This document shows positions 45,771 to 56,767 of a stretch of 64,000 nucleotides of DNA, piece by piece. The translations under genes were made by a program, and so were the position numbers. Position 1 is the stretch's first letter; each line of letters begins with the position of its first letter. The DNA is from G965218495 sp965218495. GTDB lineage: Bacteria > Bacteroidota > Rhodothermia > Rhodothermales > Bin80. Below the pieces are notes generated by a model. The model did not search any database. It saw nothing but the letters and a program-made list of their open reading frames with translations, and was not told the DNA's origin. Location of the stretch: NCBI GenBank assembly GCA_965218495.1, contig OZ244626.1:1240001-1304000 (forward strand). Reading direction: 5' to 3'.

Positions 45771-46565
45771 TCAACTAGGTCTGAAGTGCTTCTCTGCGAA
45801 TGCTCGGTTGAAAACAATTTCGTCGCCATCCTCTTGGAGCCAAGGCCACAGGTCCGCTGGAATGTTCGGCTTCGTCGCCACCATGGCGAACGAGTTGCAT
45901 TGACGCTTGAATAAGAATGTGACCAACTTCGCAATGGGCGCCGCGAAGTAGAGCAAGCTGAGCTTGAGTCCACTTTTTCTGAGCCCGGCCATTTCGTACG
46001 GTAGGTTAAGTCCATAGAAAAACCGGAAACCGTGCTTTCCAAGCGGATTGAAGGACTTTATCACCTTCTTGAATTCTACCTCCGTCCACCGATAGATGAA
46101 GTTTGGAATGGGAGTATTGTCAACACCTTCATACGCAAAGTCGTGGTCAATGACAGATTCGAGTTCGTATGAAGGGGAAAGTCCCAAACGATTGGCAAGC
46201 CGCATCGTAGCGCTGTCGCGTGATTCCACAACAATCACTACCCGTCGCGCCACCCGGTACATCTCAACGAGTGCTCGATGGGGAGACCGACAATGATGCA
46301 GGCCGTCAGCCACAAACGCTACGTCGAAGCTCCCGTCTGCGAATGACAAACACTGCGCGTCTTCGCGGCTCCATCGAAATGGAGCAAACTGTCCCGCATG
46401 CATACGTTCATCCAGATTTGTGACTAGCACATTAGCAAATCCAAGTTTGTTGAAGAGCGCATGCTCCGCGATTCCAGCACAGACGGTAAGAATGCTGTCC
46501 GACTCCCGCACCGTGCCGTCCTTTAAGAGAGCCACCAGAATGGATTCGACGAAGCTTGCGCGCAT
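45771..46565 (-). CDS. SAM-dependent methyltransferase
   Basis: 264-residue class I methyltransferase of the type-11 group. SILTVCAGIAEHALF stands at the SAM-binding loop, although with fewer glycines than usual. It is followed by VTNLDERM, SFADGSFDVAFVADGLHHC and MYRVARRVVIVVESRDSATM. The C-terminal 100 residues carry aromatic and basic segments. It lies upstream of the glycosyltransferase-methyltransferase fusion on the same strand, so a role in surface glycan or lipid modification is plausible but unproven. Bases 46566-46754 show nothing beyond the left flank of the IS3 element. Confidence 0.8.
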   Translation of the reverse strand: MRASFVESILVALLKDGTVRESDSILTVCAGIAEHALFNKLGFANVLVTNLDERMHAGQFAPFRWSREDAQCLSFADGSFDVAFVADGLHHCRSPHRALVEMYRVARRVVIVVESRDSATMRLANRLGLSPSYELESVIDHDFAYEGVDNTPIPNFIYRWTEVEFKKVIKSFNPLGKHGFRFFYGLNLPYEMAGLRKSGLKLSLLYFAAPIAKLVTFLFKRQCNSFAMVATKPNIPADLWPWLQEDGDEIVFNRAFAEKHFRPS

Positions 46566-47781
46566 GAAGACCTAGTGACTAGTTGGCACGAACGAGATCA
46601 CGCGATGGCAGACAAGGAGTGTGCAAGCAAAAATGGAACACGATGCTTTGAAGCTTAGTGAATTTGGACGCATTTCGCTGAATACTAAAGGTTTGGAGGA
46701 GCGAAGAGCCAGACTGGAGCACAGCGTAACCTCTAGCGTAATCCTTTTCCTGTCATGAAAAACGACCCGACTACGCTCACGAACGGGGCGCCTGAAGCGT
46801 CCGCCGCGGAGGTGATTCCACGCGCTCGCCGCCGCCGGTTCTCCGTCAAGTACAAGCTACGAATTCTCCGGAAAGCGGATGAATGCACGGGCGGCACGGC
46901 CGTTGGCGCACCGCTGCGCAGGGAGGGCAGGCTGGGCACCGGCAAACGGGACAACGACGAAGTAGTCCTACTGGAGGCCCAGCTGGAAGCTGCTCACAGG
47001 ACGATCGAAGGCCTGAGGAGCAGACTCGGAAAGGCCGAGCTGATCATTGACGTTCAAAAAAGATCTCGAGCGCCTTTGGGATCGGGATTCAGGAAAGCGA
47101 AAGCCCATGAAGATCGCGGCAGTGAAGCTGCTGGCAAAGGATCTTGGTATGGCTCCCGCCTGCAAGGTCGTAGGTATCCCTCGTTCGACCTACTACTACA
47201 GCTTACAGGTGCCGGCACGCACGCCGCGGAAGCAGCGGCGTGGACGAAGCCTTCGCCAATTGCCAGTAGCGCAACGAGCGGAGATCCGCGCACTGTTGAA
47301 CTCGGAGCGGTTCAGGGATCTGCCCCCACGGCAGATCTATGCCACGCTCCTGGACGAAGGCACCTATGTGTGCCATTGGCGCACGATGTACAACATCCTC
47401 CACGAGTACGACGAAGTGCGAGAGCGCCGCAATCAACGTGTTCATCCCCCGTACAAGAAGCGGAACGGGATTGCACATTTTTAAGTTGGGTTTCGGCAGC
47501 TTCTGCCGAGATGGGCCCTCAAAGTAGATATCTTTTGGCAATGGATTGCGCTACGGGCCGAGTGTGTGGGTGCAAATGGGACGGTGCAAGCTTATATGGG
47601 CCCAATTGCGTGCTCGCACGCGGATTTTCGGGCGTAGGCAGGCTCGTGGAGTGACTTTCCGGGCATGATATCCCGCAGGTATCCTCTGATTGCACGCGTA
47701 AGCGGCGATCTTGGCAGGGTGCAGCGCCTCAGAGCGTCCAGACAGCTGCGGGTTTTGCGTTATGCCAGCGTCAGCAGCGCG

Positions 47782-49086
47782 CTACTGCGCGCGGCATCCA
47801 GCGGCAGGTGTTGCCTTTGCAGCCCTTTGGGGCTGGCAGACCGAATCCCCACTAACCCATCGACCCCCGGAGGTGCTCAGGACCTTGGTCAGCTCCTTCA
47901 TGTCCTCCCGGCGTATCGGCTTCAGATTCGACTCGTACTGCATGAATATCGCCCCGCACCAGCGCTGACGCATCCCCGATGACCTCCAGCGCTTCACGTT
48001 CCGTGATCGGTTCGCAATAATGCTGTTGAGGTTCTCGATGATGTTCGTCGTCTTCAGACTGTCTCTGACAGCCTGGTTCCGCACCCCCAACCGGTGAAGT
48101 GTCAGCGTATCCTCCAAACCCTCCTCCAGACTGCGTGCGGCTTTCGGGCACGACCGCTGCAGCGCTTCATGCAGCGACACAAGCGCCGCCCGTGCCTCCG
48201 CGTACGTGGGTAGCTCCCAAGCCGCCTGAAGCCGACGCTTCATATGCGTGGCCGCTGGCTCGCTTTTGATGTGACGCGTCACATTGGTACGCTTGTGCCA
48301 TTGGCAGCGCTGGAATACGACCGCATCCCCAAACACCGCGCCGATCCCCTTGCGAAGCCCGCGGCTGCCGTCCACCTGTACCAACAGCTTGTCGGTATGG
48401 GTGAAGCCCCGATGCAACAGATCCTGCAACAGCGATTCCACCTGCGCACTGTTCTCGGTACGGCTTTCCGCAAAGCCCAGGACGACCTTCTCGCCCTCGG
48501 TCGTGATGCCCATCGCTACGATCATCTGCATATCGGCCAGATACTTGCCATCAAGCAGGAGCACCGCAAAGGTGTGCTGATCGAAGCGGCGCGTCTCAAA
48601 TGCCTTCAGTAGCGCTGCCGTCTGCGTCATGAAGGCGTTGCCTATGCTGCTGGCACTCAACCCCATACTATCGGTGAAGACTTGGGCCGCCTGCCTGTAA
48701 TTGCGCCGCGAGAGTCCACACAGCAACCCCCTGGTCACGCTTTCCCGGTCCATAAGCCCACGCTTGCGCAAGAGGCGGTACGTTTGCAGAGGACGCTCCT
48801 TTCGGGTTCGTACATTCCGCACGCGCGGAACGCGGACCGCAATGCGCTCCAAACCGACGCGGATGGAACCCGGATTCGTCCCCCAGCGCTGAAAGCCGGT
48901 CTTACGGTGCTTCCCACGTGCGCCGCAAATGAAGCGGGCTTCGGCTTCCATGACCCATGTGGCCATCTTGGTAAGAAGATCATCGAGATATCCAAGGCAG
49001 CTGGCCAGGCCGATGAAATTCCTTTGCGCAAGCCCGCGAAGGTCCTCGATGAGTGATTGATCCAGCATAGGGGTATGGGTCATCAT
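47782..49086 (-). CDS. IS256/Mutator-type DDE transposase (copy B)
   Basis: 434 residues, nearly identical to the copy A transposase, with the same DGK, VDGS, CQWHK and NIIENLNS catalytic segments and the same four-base overlap with the upstream paralogue gene. The C-terminal tail is a few residues shorter because of small indels near 47790. Intact, so this copy could be active. Confidence 0.95.
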   Translation of the reverse strand: MMTHTPMLDQSLIEDLRGLAQRNFIGLASCLGYLDDLLTKMATWVMEAEARFICGARGKHRKTGFQRWGTNPGSIRVGLERIAVRVPRVRNVRTRKERPLQTYRLLRKRGLMDRESVTRGLLCGLSRRNYRQAAQVFTDSMGLSASSIGNAFMTQTAALLKAFETRRFDQHTFAVLLLDGKYLADMQMIVAMGITTEGEKVVLGFAESRTENSAQVESLLQDLLHRGFTHTDKLLVQVDGSRGLRKGIGAVFGDAVVFQRCQWHKRTNVTRHIKSEPAATHMKRRLQAAWELPTYAEARAALVSLHEALQRSCPKAARSLEEGLEDTLTLHRLGVRNQAVRDSLKTTNIIENLNSIIANRSRNVKRWRSSGMRQRWCGAIFMQYESNLKPIRREDMKELTKVLSTSGGRWVSGDSVCQPQRAAKATPAAGCRAQ

Positions 49087-50051
49087 ACGGCGTTGAGGTT
49101 GATGAGAATCTCACGAAGTTGTGGCAGATAGGCCGCATGGGCCACACGGCGCAGCTGAGCCTCGTGTTCCAACAGTGCCAGTGCCATCTGTTCGCGTCGC
49201 TGGAAAACGGCGCTGGCCGGGGTCTGCAACCTGCGACTGATGGCATCCATGAAGCGCATCACGCGCAGCCCTCTGTCGAGCTTGAGCAGCATGCCCGTGC
49301 GTTGAATCGTCAGAGATTGCTCCAGGCCCTCCCACAGAACCTTCGCTGCGGACCGATTGACGCGCGTCAAGTCCTGGTGAATACGGGTGAGTGCGCGTTC
49401 AGCTTCCCGGGCATCGAACCCATTCCATGCCTGGCGGAGGCGATTGCGATACACAGGAACAAGGTCTTCCGGAAGACCACAGGTGACTTGATCCAATAGC
49501 GTATTGAGACAGCGCTGTATAGCGACCCTGGGGCCGAACACCTGGCGCACCGCCGATTGCAGTCCCGTACTGCTGGGCAGCACACAGAGCAGCCCGTCGG
49601 CGGCCGAAAGACCACGATCGGACAGCGACTGCACAAAGGACGTAAGAGCAGAGACGTTCTCAGGGTAGCACGCTATAAGGCCAAGTATGCGGCGATAGCC
49701 CGTGATGGTCAGACCCGCTCCAAGAACGATGTTAACGCCGCGTGGGCACAGCCCGCGCAGCCAAATCGCAACGATCGGGTCGTCTTGCAGACTGCGCGAA
49801 TGCAACAGCTGCCACGCTTCATTCAACTGCGCCGAGTCCGGCTTTGTGTCCTGGGCCGCAGCAGAAGCCTTGATCACTACGGGCGGTGGCACCGGCTGCT
49901 GATGCGCTACCGGAATGGGCCAGTCAGTGGTCAATTGTTGCAGTATGTGCGTGCAGAGCTTCATCAGAAGCCGCCGCGAGTCACCGGAGGGATTGATCTG
50001 GGCGTCTGCAGGCGCCTCAGCCCTCCCCAAAACAGGCTGTGAGGGGTTCAT
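49083..50051 (-). CDS. Catalytically dead IS256-type transposase paralogue (copy B)
   Basis: 322 residues like copy A, with the same loss of catalytic residues (IWLRGLCP, CVLPSSTGL, VMRFMDAIS). Substitutions relative to copy A are scattered and mostly conservative (for example Ile/Val, Ala/Ser, Tyr/His), and no stop or frameshift has appeared. That pattern suits a protein that is still used. It is the first gene of the element and overlaps the transposase start. Confidence 0.8.
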   Translation of the reverse strand: MNPSQPVLGRAEAPADAQINPSGDSRRLLMKLCTHILQQLTTDWPIPVAHQQPVPPPVVIKASAAAQDTKPDSAQLNEAWQLLHSRSLQDDPIVAIWLRGLCPRGVNIVLGAGLTITGYRRILGLIACYPENVSALTSFVQSLSDRGLSAADGLLCVLPSSTGLQSAVRQVFGPRVAIQRCLNTLLDQVTCGLPEDLVPVYRNRLRQAWNGFDAREAERALTRIHQDLTRVNRSAAKVLWEGLEQSLTIQRTGMLLKLDRGLRVMRFMDAISRRLQTPASAVFQRREQMALALLEHEAQLRRVAHAAYLPQLREILINLNAV

Positions 50052-50482
50052 ATGGTTGGAAAGGAATGGTGGAGACTAGGGTCCACCTCCACAGCAACTC
50101 TCCAATTCCCAACTTGAATTTGTGCGATCCCGCCGGAACTGCTGGCTACCGTCCCCAATAAGGTCTGGTCCTAGGACATCACCAAGCTGCGCGGACCGCA
50201 GAAGTGGAGCAGCTATAAGCTGCTCGTAATGCTGGATATCTACAGCCGATACGTAGTGGGCTGGATGGTAGCACCCGGGGAATCCGGCGGTCTGGCAGCA
50301 GAATTCATCGCCGCCACGTGCGAGCGCCAGGGCATTCGTCCGCAGCAACTCACGATTCATTCCGACCGTGGCCCTGCCATGATATCTAACCCGGATAAAT
50401 CACCCGGGTGCGAAGAATTGGAACCCAAGCCCCACGTAAGTGTATGATTAATAATCATTTATAACCATCCTGTGCACTGCGC

Positions 50483-52622
50483 GTGAACAACACAGACTGT
50501 CATACTGAAGAGCTTCGTTTCGAGGACTTGGGGCGGCGTAAAGTGGTCGGAAAGTTCGACGGCGGCCCTATGTCCTCGGACGCAGGTGTTCTCTTGTTGC
50601 GGGAGGCCGACCGGATGTTCGACGTCATAGGCCGTTTTGCCGCCTGCTTCACCGACCACCGTGATCCCAGCAGGGTCGAGCATACCGTGGAGGCGATGCT
50701 CAGGCAACGTGTCTACGCGATATGCTTGGGCTACGAAGACGTGAACGACCATGACCGTCTGCGGGACGATCCCGTGTTGGCCATGGGCGTGGGCTGCGAA
50801 GATGTAATAGGTGCGCACCGGGCACGGGAGCGCGACCAGGGACATGTGTGCCACGTAGTGGCGCGAAAGTGATGTTCTTTAACATAGCTTGAGTGTTGCG
50901 TAACTGCATTGAGGATGGAGGTAGGTCCTCCGCAGCCGCTGTGCAGGCGGAGGCTGCAAACCACCCACTGCTGCTGGGCTTTAAGGGTCTGGTGGTGAGC
51001 GAGCTGGGAAAAGGCGGAGCTATGACTCTGTCAGGTGTGGATCGTAGAGTCGAACGCAAGTGAACCGCTGACTAAGTGTCGAAAGGTCTTAGACGATGTC
51101 AAAACCGGGGTTTATGTCCTGCTCCGGGACGAGGTCGGGGGCGACCTGCTTATTGCCCGATCGGCATCCGGCATGGAGGCGGCGAGAATGCGATCTGGGC
51201 CTCAATGCGGAACGTGGGAACCTGTCGGGGCGATGCAAAGGGAGTGTCACAAGTGGAAGTCCCACAAGTGATTGAGTACCAATGCGCCCCACGGGGGCGG
51301 ATCGGCTTGTAGTAGCGATGAAACGGGGTAATGCCCGTGGAGCGAAGAGGCCGACTCGGCTGGCTGACTGGATGAGGCAACCGCGTTGCGGGAGGACCTC
51401 ACCTGCGAAGCAAGGGCTTGGTCGTTGGCTGGTCCAACGGCGGAGTGGGCCGAGAAGAGCCGTATGAGGCGAGAGTCTCACGTACGGTTCCGTGAGGGCC
51501 TGGGGGTGAAATTCCCCCGGGCTACTCGACCCGCTGGCGGGTTCGAGCACACTGAACCGACTGGAGCTCGGCTCCAAAGGAGGGGCCGCATCGCATAGGT
51601 ACAAGCGCATCGTAGCGGACCCTGAAAAGATCGACACCATGCTCGCGGACTTGTTCATGGATGTAACGGGCGAGGAGCCAGAGCATATCGTGTTGGATCT
51701 CGATGCTACCGATGACGCGATTCACGGCCAGCAGGAGGGGCGCTTCTTTCATGGTTACTATGGCCACTACTGCTACTTACCGCTGTACATCGTTAGCGGA
51801 AAGCATGTGTTGACCTCTCGTTTGCGCCCCTCCAACGTGGACGCATCAAAGGGTGCCATAGAGGAGTTAGCGCCGGTGGTAGCGCGTATCCGTGCGAGGT
51901 GGCGGCCGCACGTGCCGATCTGGGTTCGTGGAGACGCAGGCTTTTGCCGCGATGATATCATGGCATGGTGCGAAGCACAGGGCCTGCACTATATCTTTGG
52001 TATGGCTCGCAATGCGCGACTGAAACGCATCGTTGAGGAGGCTATGGAGCAGAGTCAGGCCACCTGCGAGGCCAGCGGGCAGCCTTCGCGGCGCTTCCGC
52101 AGCTTCGAGTACCAGACGAAGGACAGCTGGAGCTGTGCTCGGCGCGTGATAGCCAAGGCGGAATGGCTGCCTGGACCGCGCGGCTATAACGCGCGATTCG
52201 TGGTCACCAATTTCAGCGAAGACGCGTACGACGCGCGCACGCTATACGAAGATTTGTATTGCGCGCGTGGAGACATGGAGAACCGGCTCAAGGAGCAGCA
52301 GCTTACCCTGTTCGCTGACCGCACCTCTACGTCCATGATGGAGAGCAACCAGTTGCGCCTGTACTTCTCTACGGTCGCCAACACCCTGATGACCATCATC
52401 AAGACCTTTGGCTTGCAGGGCACCGCGATGGCGCAGGCGCAGTGCGCTACTATCCGTGTGCGGCTACTGAAGATCGCAGCACTGGTGGTGGTAAGCGTAC
52501 GCCGAGTCCGCCTGCTCTTGCCCGAGGCCTATCCCTGGCAGCAACTGTTCGCGCGCGTGCTAAGCAACCTGCGCGGCGCTGTGCACACCACCCAGGTCGG
52601 CGCGCGCGCCTCACCTTCATAG
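50483..52622 (+). CDS. IS1380-family transposase split by a group II intron
   Basis: Exon 1 (50483-50845, 121 codons) ends in ARERDQGH and exon 2 (51531-52622, 363 codons plus stop) begins PLAGSSTLNRLELGS, so splicing gives a 484-residue protein with the expected family sequence over the junction. Exon 1 has FDGGPMSSDAGVLLLREADR and YAICLGYEDVNDHDRLRDD. Exon 2 has IVLDLDATDDAIHGQQEG, WVRGDAGFCRDDIMAW and the C-terminal DMENRLKEQQLTLFADRTS containing the catalytic Glu. Unspliced RNA stops 27 bases after exon 1. Confidence 0.92.
50846..51530 (+). ncRNA. ORF-less group II intron A in the IS1380 transposase
   Basis: The intron starts GTGTG (50846-50850) and ends in AC (51529-51530). Domain V at 51457-51490 is textbook: GAGCCGTATGAGG, a GAGA-type loop, then the pairing strand with CACGTACGGTTC. 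Domain VI at about 51496-51527 has the stem TGGGGGTGAAATTCCCCC and a candidate branch A in GGCTACTC. The length is 685 bases with no intron-encoded protein. Splicing restores the transposase frame. It is clearly different from intron C in sequence but shares the layout, so both may depend on a shared maturase. Confidence 0.93.
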
Positions 52623-52848
52623 GCACTTCCGGACCCGACTTACTCCACAGATTAACGGTACCACATGGTGGTTGCTGGATACGTGTATCCAAGAAGCACC
52701 GGTGCGCGAACAAAAGCCTTGATTCCCGCTCGAAACATGCCCGAAACAGCGCTTGCTGCCGCCGACTATTCGCTCTGGAAGGCGGGAATCAGCATTCGCA
52801 TTCCCAGATCGTGACCCATTGGCTACAGACGCCTCGAATTATGGCGAT

Positions 52849-53301
52849 TCAAGAGCTTGGTGAGCGATGCGGGTTAAGGCTCACCTGCTCGTCCCGAAGA
52901 CTCAGATAGTGTTGAACGGCGTCCTTGAAGATCACCCGATGATCGTCCTCCGCATGGTAGACGCGCTTCAGCTCACCCAGTCGCAACAAGCGACACAAGT
53001 TGTAGACATCTTCCTGATCACTCTTGCGTGCGCTCTTGCTGATCAGGGCGTTCTGGCGCGGATCACACATGGTGAGCTCGTCCACGTATGCCCGCAGCAG
53101 TCCCGCCAGCCACGTGGCCAGCGTGGACTCCTCGAACACCAGAAGCTTTTCTTTTGTCTTCACGGCTACAATCTGGCTGATCAGGTTGCCTTCGGTCAGT
53201 GGAAACTTCTCCCGTAACACCAACTAGCCACGCGTATCCATGCCTCCGAGGACATAGTGGCTGGCGTGGGCGTCCAGGCCAAGGTAAATCCGATTCTGCA
53301 T
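52849..53301 (-). pseudogene. N-terminal fragment of an IS110-family transposase
   Basis: The fragment begins MQNRIYLGLDAHASHYVLGG, the DEDD-type catalytic start of IS110 transposases. It then meets an in-frame TAG (53224-53226) and continues LVFEESTLATWLAGLLRA, VDELTMCDPRQNALI and KSDQEDVYNLCRLLRLGEL. It is lost after SLRDEQVSL near 52860. Only the first 150 or so residues remain. The neighbouring stretch 52651-52848, up to the IS1380 end, shows no recognisable gene. Confidence 0.82.
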
Positions 53302-54674
53302 TGGGGGCCTCCCTGCGGTTTAGGTAACGAATAACGGACCACTACGTTTCGAAGCACGTGTCCGCTTTTTACATTACCTGTGGAGTAAGTCGGGTCTGGA
53401 AGTGCCTATGAAGGTGAGGCGCGCGCGCCGACCGTGGTGGCGTGCACAGCGCCGCGCAGGTTGCTTAGCACGCGCGCGAACAGTTGCTGCCAGGGATAGG
53501 CCTCGGGCAAGAGCAGGCGGAGACGGCGTACGCTTACCACCACCAGTGCTGCGATCTTCAGTAGCCGCACACGGATAGTAGCGCACTGCGCCTGCGCCAT
53601 CGCGGTGCCCTGCAAGCCAAAGGTCTTGATGATGGTCATCAGGGTGTTGGCGACCGTAGAGAAGTACAGGCGCAACTGGTTGCTCTCCATCATGGACGTA
53701 GAGGTGCGGTCAGCGAACAGGGTAAGCTGCTGCTCCTTGAGCCGGTTCTCCATGTCTCCACGCGCGCAATACAAATCTTCGTATAGCGTGCGCGCGTCGT
53801 ACGCGTCTTCGCTGAAATTGGTGACCACGAATCGCGCGTTATAGCCGCGCGGTCCAGGCAGCCATTCCGCCTTGGCTATCACGCGCCGAGCACAGCTCCA
53901 GCTGTCCTTCGTCTGGTACTCGAAGCTGCGGAAGCGCCGCGAAGGCTGCCCGCTGGCCTCGCAGGTGGCCTGACTCTGCTCCATAGCCTCCTCAACGATG
54001 CGTTTCAGTCGCGCATTGCGAGCCATACCAAAGATATAGTGCAGGCCCTGTGCTTCGCACCATGCCATGATATCATCGCGGCAAAAGCCTGCGTCTCCAC
54101 GAACCCAGATCGGCACGTGCGGCCGCCACCTCGCACGGATACGCGCTACCACCGGCGCTAACTCCTCTATGGCACCCTTTGATGCGTCCACGTTGGAGGG
54201 GCGCAAACGAGAGGTCAACACATGCTTTCCGCTAACGATGTACAGCGGTAAGTAGCAGTAGTGGCCATAGTAACCATGAAAGAAGCGCCCCTCCTGCTGG
54301 CCGTGAATCGCGTCATCGGTAGCATCGAGATCCAACACGATATGCTCTGGCTCCTCGCCCGTTACATCCATGAACAAGTCCGCGAGCATGGTGTCGATCT
54401 TTTCAGGGTCCGCTACGATGCGCTTGTACCTAGTGATTGCCCGAAAAAGGCCTATTGGGAGCAATATGCGGGCAGATTGTGGATGGGCGGTAAGCCTGTA
54501 GTCGCGGTCAGGGGTGTGCGCAAGGCGCGCAGCCCCCGAATATGAGTGGATTCGGCACAAATCCGTGGCCTTCAGCCAGCTTTTCATGCCATTGCACTAC
54601 AAAGAGGATATAGGTTTGCGCTCTCCCCATTGCAAGGAGTCTGGCTTGCTCCCGTGACGGCGCTTGGTAGGGCC

Positions 54675-56767
54675 TTACTGCGCCCTACTGCGTGCCTGGT
54701 GCCACTTTCGTCGGCGCGCTTCCTTCTGCTTCAGAACCTGACCTATGCGGTGCACATTGGTGGCCACCACTACCAGTGCCAGCGTCCTGTCGAAGCCGGT
54801 CTTGCCATGGGTGCGCACTAGTGCCATCCCCCGGTGATGGAGGTTATTGATCGCCGACTCTACGGCCGGGTGTTGACGCCGGGCTGCCACGAAGTCCGGA
54901 TGGGTCTCCCGTTCGCGGTCCGCTTCACGGAGCCGCCCCTTTCGGGGCATCACGTTTAGGTCCAACAACTTGTCAAGCTGCTCGCGATTCTCTGGCGTGT
55001 AAAACCCCTTGTCCATACTGCATGATGCCAGCGCCGGGTAGCGCCGCTTCGCCTCTGCAAGGAACGGCACGATCATGTCCTGGTCGCCACCTTCGTGTTG
55101 CACGTAGTGGCGCAGAATGAATTGGTGCTGATCCTCCAGCACGCACACCGGTACCCCATCCCGGTAGCCCCCAGGTTTCCCCGGGGGCCCCGGACAGATC
55201 CGGACGTGCGCGCTAACGCATCCGGCTCCTCCCTTGGGTCGCGCTGCCGCGCATGACGTTAGCAGGTCGGCAAGCCGACCCGCAGCCGTAACCGATTCAT
55301 CCCTGGGACGCGCAAAATCCGGCACTGAGTCCGGTACGTGTGGGACTGCACGATTTCCCCTTGGGTGCGACGCTTCGCTCCACTGACTCCGCCACGAGGG
55401 CACCCCCGCTTTGTTCGTCGGCTTCACAGCTACGTATCGTCGCATCTGACTTCTCCTTGCCGTACGTCCTCCGCTCGGCTTTCGCCTTGGCTTTGGCGGC
55501 CCCGCCCGTAGCGCTGGGCAACAAGAAGATCTCCCAGGTCCCAGCAGGATATGTACATGCGTCCATGGGGTCCCGGACACCGTGGGCCTGTCCGCCGTCT
55601 CACCATAACGATGACGGACATGTTGCCTTCGACCGAGCTGAAAGCCTCGGCGACCCAGATTACATGTTTTTCGGTGCTCAATAACCCTGGCCACACGCAC
55701 CGCTACCGACGCTTCGCGCCCACCCTCACGGGTGGCCACGCACGGCTCGCGGAGATATGTACCTGGTTTCAGTTTCATAACACGGGACTTTCACCCGCTA
55801 TATCCTGCCAGTTAGCCTGGCGCACCAACTCTGCCATCACGCCCGCCTTCCCTTTGTCGATCCAGCGCGTGTGGGGCTCATGCACGGAGAAGAGCTTCTG
55901 GCCGTGCGGAATCTTCTCGCCCTTGATCAAACGGCGCGACACCTGGTCTATCAGCTGCTCTCCAGTCCGCAAATACCACGACACCTCCGCGCTTTCAACA
56001 TCGTTTTGCCTCAATATCGCCTGCGTGGCCGCTGCCTTCGACACGATAGTGCGGCAAAGTGCCAGGTAGTTTGCCACTTTCGACGTACTACGCCACTGCC
56101 GGGAAGTGCGCACGCGATAAAAGGCGCGCTCCATTTTCTTGATCCAGGCCTGCGACTTGCGCCAGCCCGCTATCGCATGCTGTTGGCAAAGACGCGCCAG
56201 CTTCCTGATCAGACGGCGCAGCGCATCCCACAGCAAACGGACATCGGTGGGCCACTCCACATGGGTCTTCGCAACCGCTGAGTCGGCCCGGCAGTGAAGC
56301 GGATCCGATGACCTGTGCTTCAACAGCTGATGCCCACGGGCCACCACCACCGCATTGATCTGCCGCAGCGCTTCCTCGGTAAGCAGACGCACGTTGTCAA
56401 TAACGGTCTGCAGGCGATACTGGTGCTTATCTCCAAAATCTGCATGCCCCAGCATCTGGCGCAACGCCGTGTGAAAGTTCGCCAATTCCACCAGACGGTC
56501 GAAGTCGCAGTCGAGCGCCTTCTGCAGCGTGCCCAGCACGAAGATCCGCCACAGGCACAGGCCCGGGCGACCACGCCGCAAATTGACCTTCGCGCCTAAC
56601 TGCTCCCGCAGAATCGCGAACACCCGCTCGCGGGTCTCGCGGTGCGTGAAGATGTCCTGCAGTCCACGCAGTACGGCCGGAATATCGTCTCTGGACCGAG
56701 CGTCAAAGCTGATCTCTCCAATGGGCGTGTGCCCAAGCTCAAACTGTGGCTCGAAGATCGCGCGCAT
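54675..56767 (-). CDS. IS1202-group transposase, split by a group II intron (copy 2)
   Basis: Exon 1 runs from 56767 to 55826 (314 codons) and exon 2 from 55157 to 54675 (160 codons plus stop). The joined 474-residue protein differs from copy 1 at a handful of residues (for example EALRQ for ETLQQ, RKGRLREADRE for RKGRHRKADRE). The same acidic segments are present. Both halves are free of internal stops, so the element is probably still mobile if the intron splices. Confidence 0.9.
55158..55825 (-). ncRNA. ORF-less group II intron C (copy 2)
   Basis: 668 bases on the minus strand, GTGCG at 55825-55821 and AT at the 3' end. It is nearly identical to the intron at 10514-11181; I noted only two base differences. 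The domain V and VI features are the same. It sits at the same codon of the transposase, so it most likely travelled with the IS rather than by separate retrohoming. Confidence 0.88.

Larger units (their letters stand above)
47467..50131 (-). mobile_element. Two-gene IS256-type element, copy B
   Basis: 2665 bp, the same organisation as copy A. The terminal repeats begin GGGATTGCACATTTTTAAG and, at the other end read inward, GGGATCGCACAAATTCAAG. It is inserted in an IS3 OrfB gene with flanking GCCGGAAC (50132-50139) and GCGGAAC (47460-47466), an 8-bp target duplication missing one C on the left. Bases 47467-47781 are non-coding element sequence. Confidence 0.9.
46755..50390 (+). pseudogene. 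IS3-family transposase genes, broken and split by an IS256-type element
   Basis: An OrfA-like start (RARRRRFSVKYKLRILRKAD) is followed after an internal deletion by LEAQLEAAHRTIEGLRSRLG. A shift into the OrfB frame follows, with MKIAAVKLLAKDLGMAPACK and VGIPRSTYYY. At 47466 the IS256-type element interrupts. OrfB resumes at 50132 with PELLATVPNKVWS, a TAG (50172-50174) replacing the usual Trp codon, then DITKLRGPQKWSSYKLLVML and HSDRGPAMIS. It ends abruptly at the IS1380 element near 50390. At least four lesions are present, so it is inactive. Confidence 0.85.
50391..52650 (+). mobile_element. IS1380-family element with group II intron, plus-strand copy
   Basis: The boundaries come from comparison with the inverted copy at 53378-60841: shared sequence starts at about CCGGATAAATCACCCGGGTG (50391) and ends at GACTTACTCCACAG (52650). 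The ends are imperfect inverted repeats. It is inserted beside a truncated IS3 gene; no clear target duplication is visible. Length is about 2.26 kb including the 685-base intron. Confidence 0.85.

Noticed and set aside
53406..54587. 393-codon frame beginning at 54587
   Set aside because: Its first 50 or so codons are IS1202 end sequence; it is a chimera created by the insertion into IS1380 exon 2.
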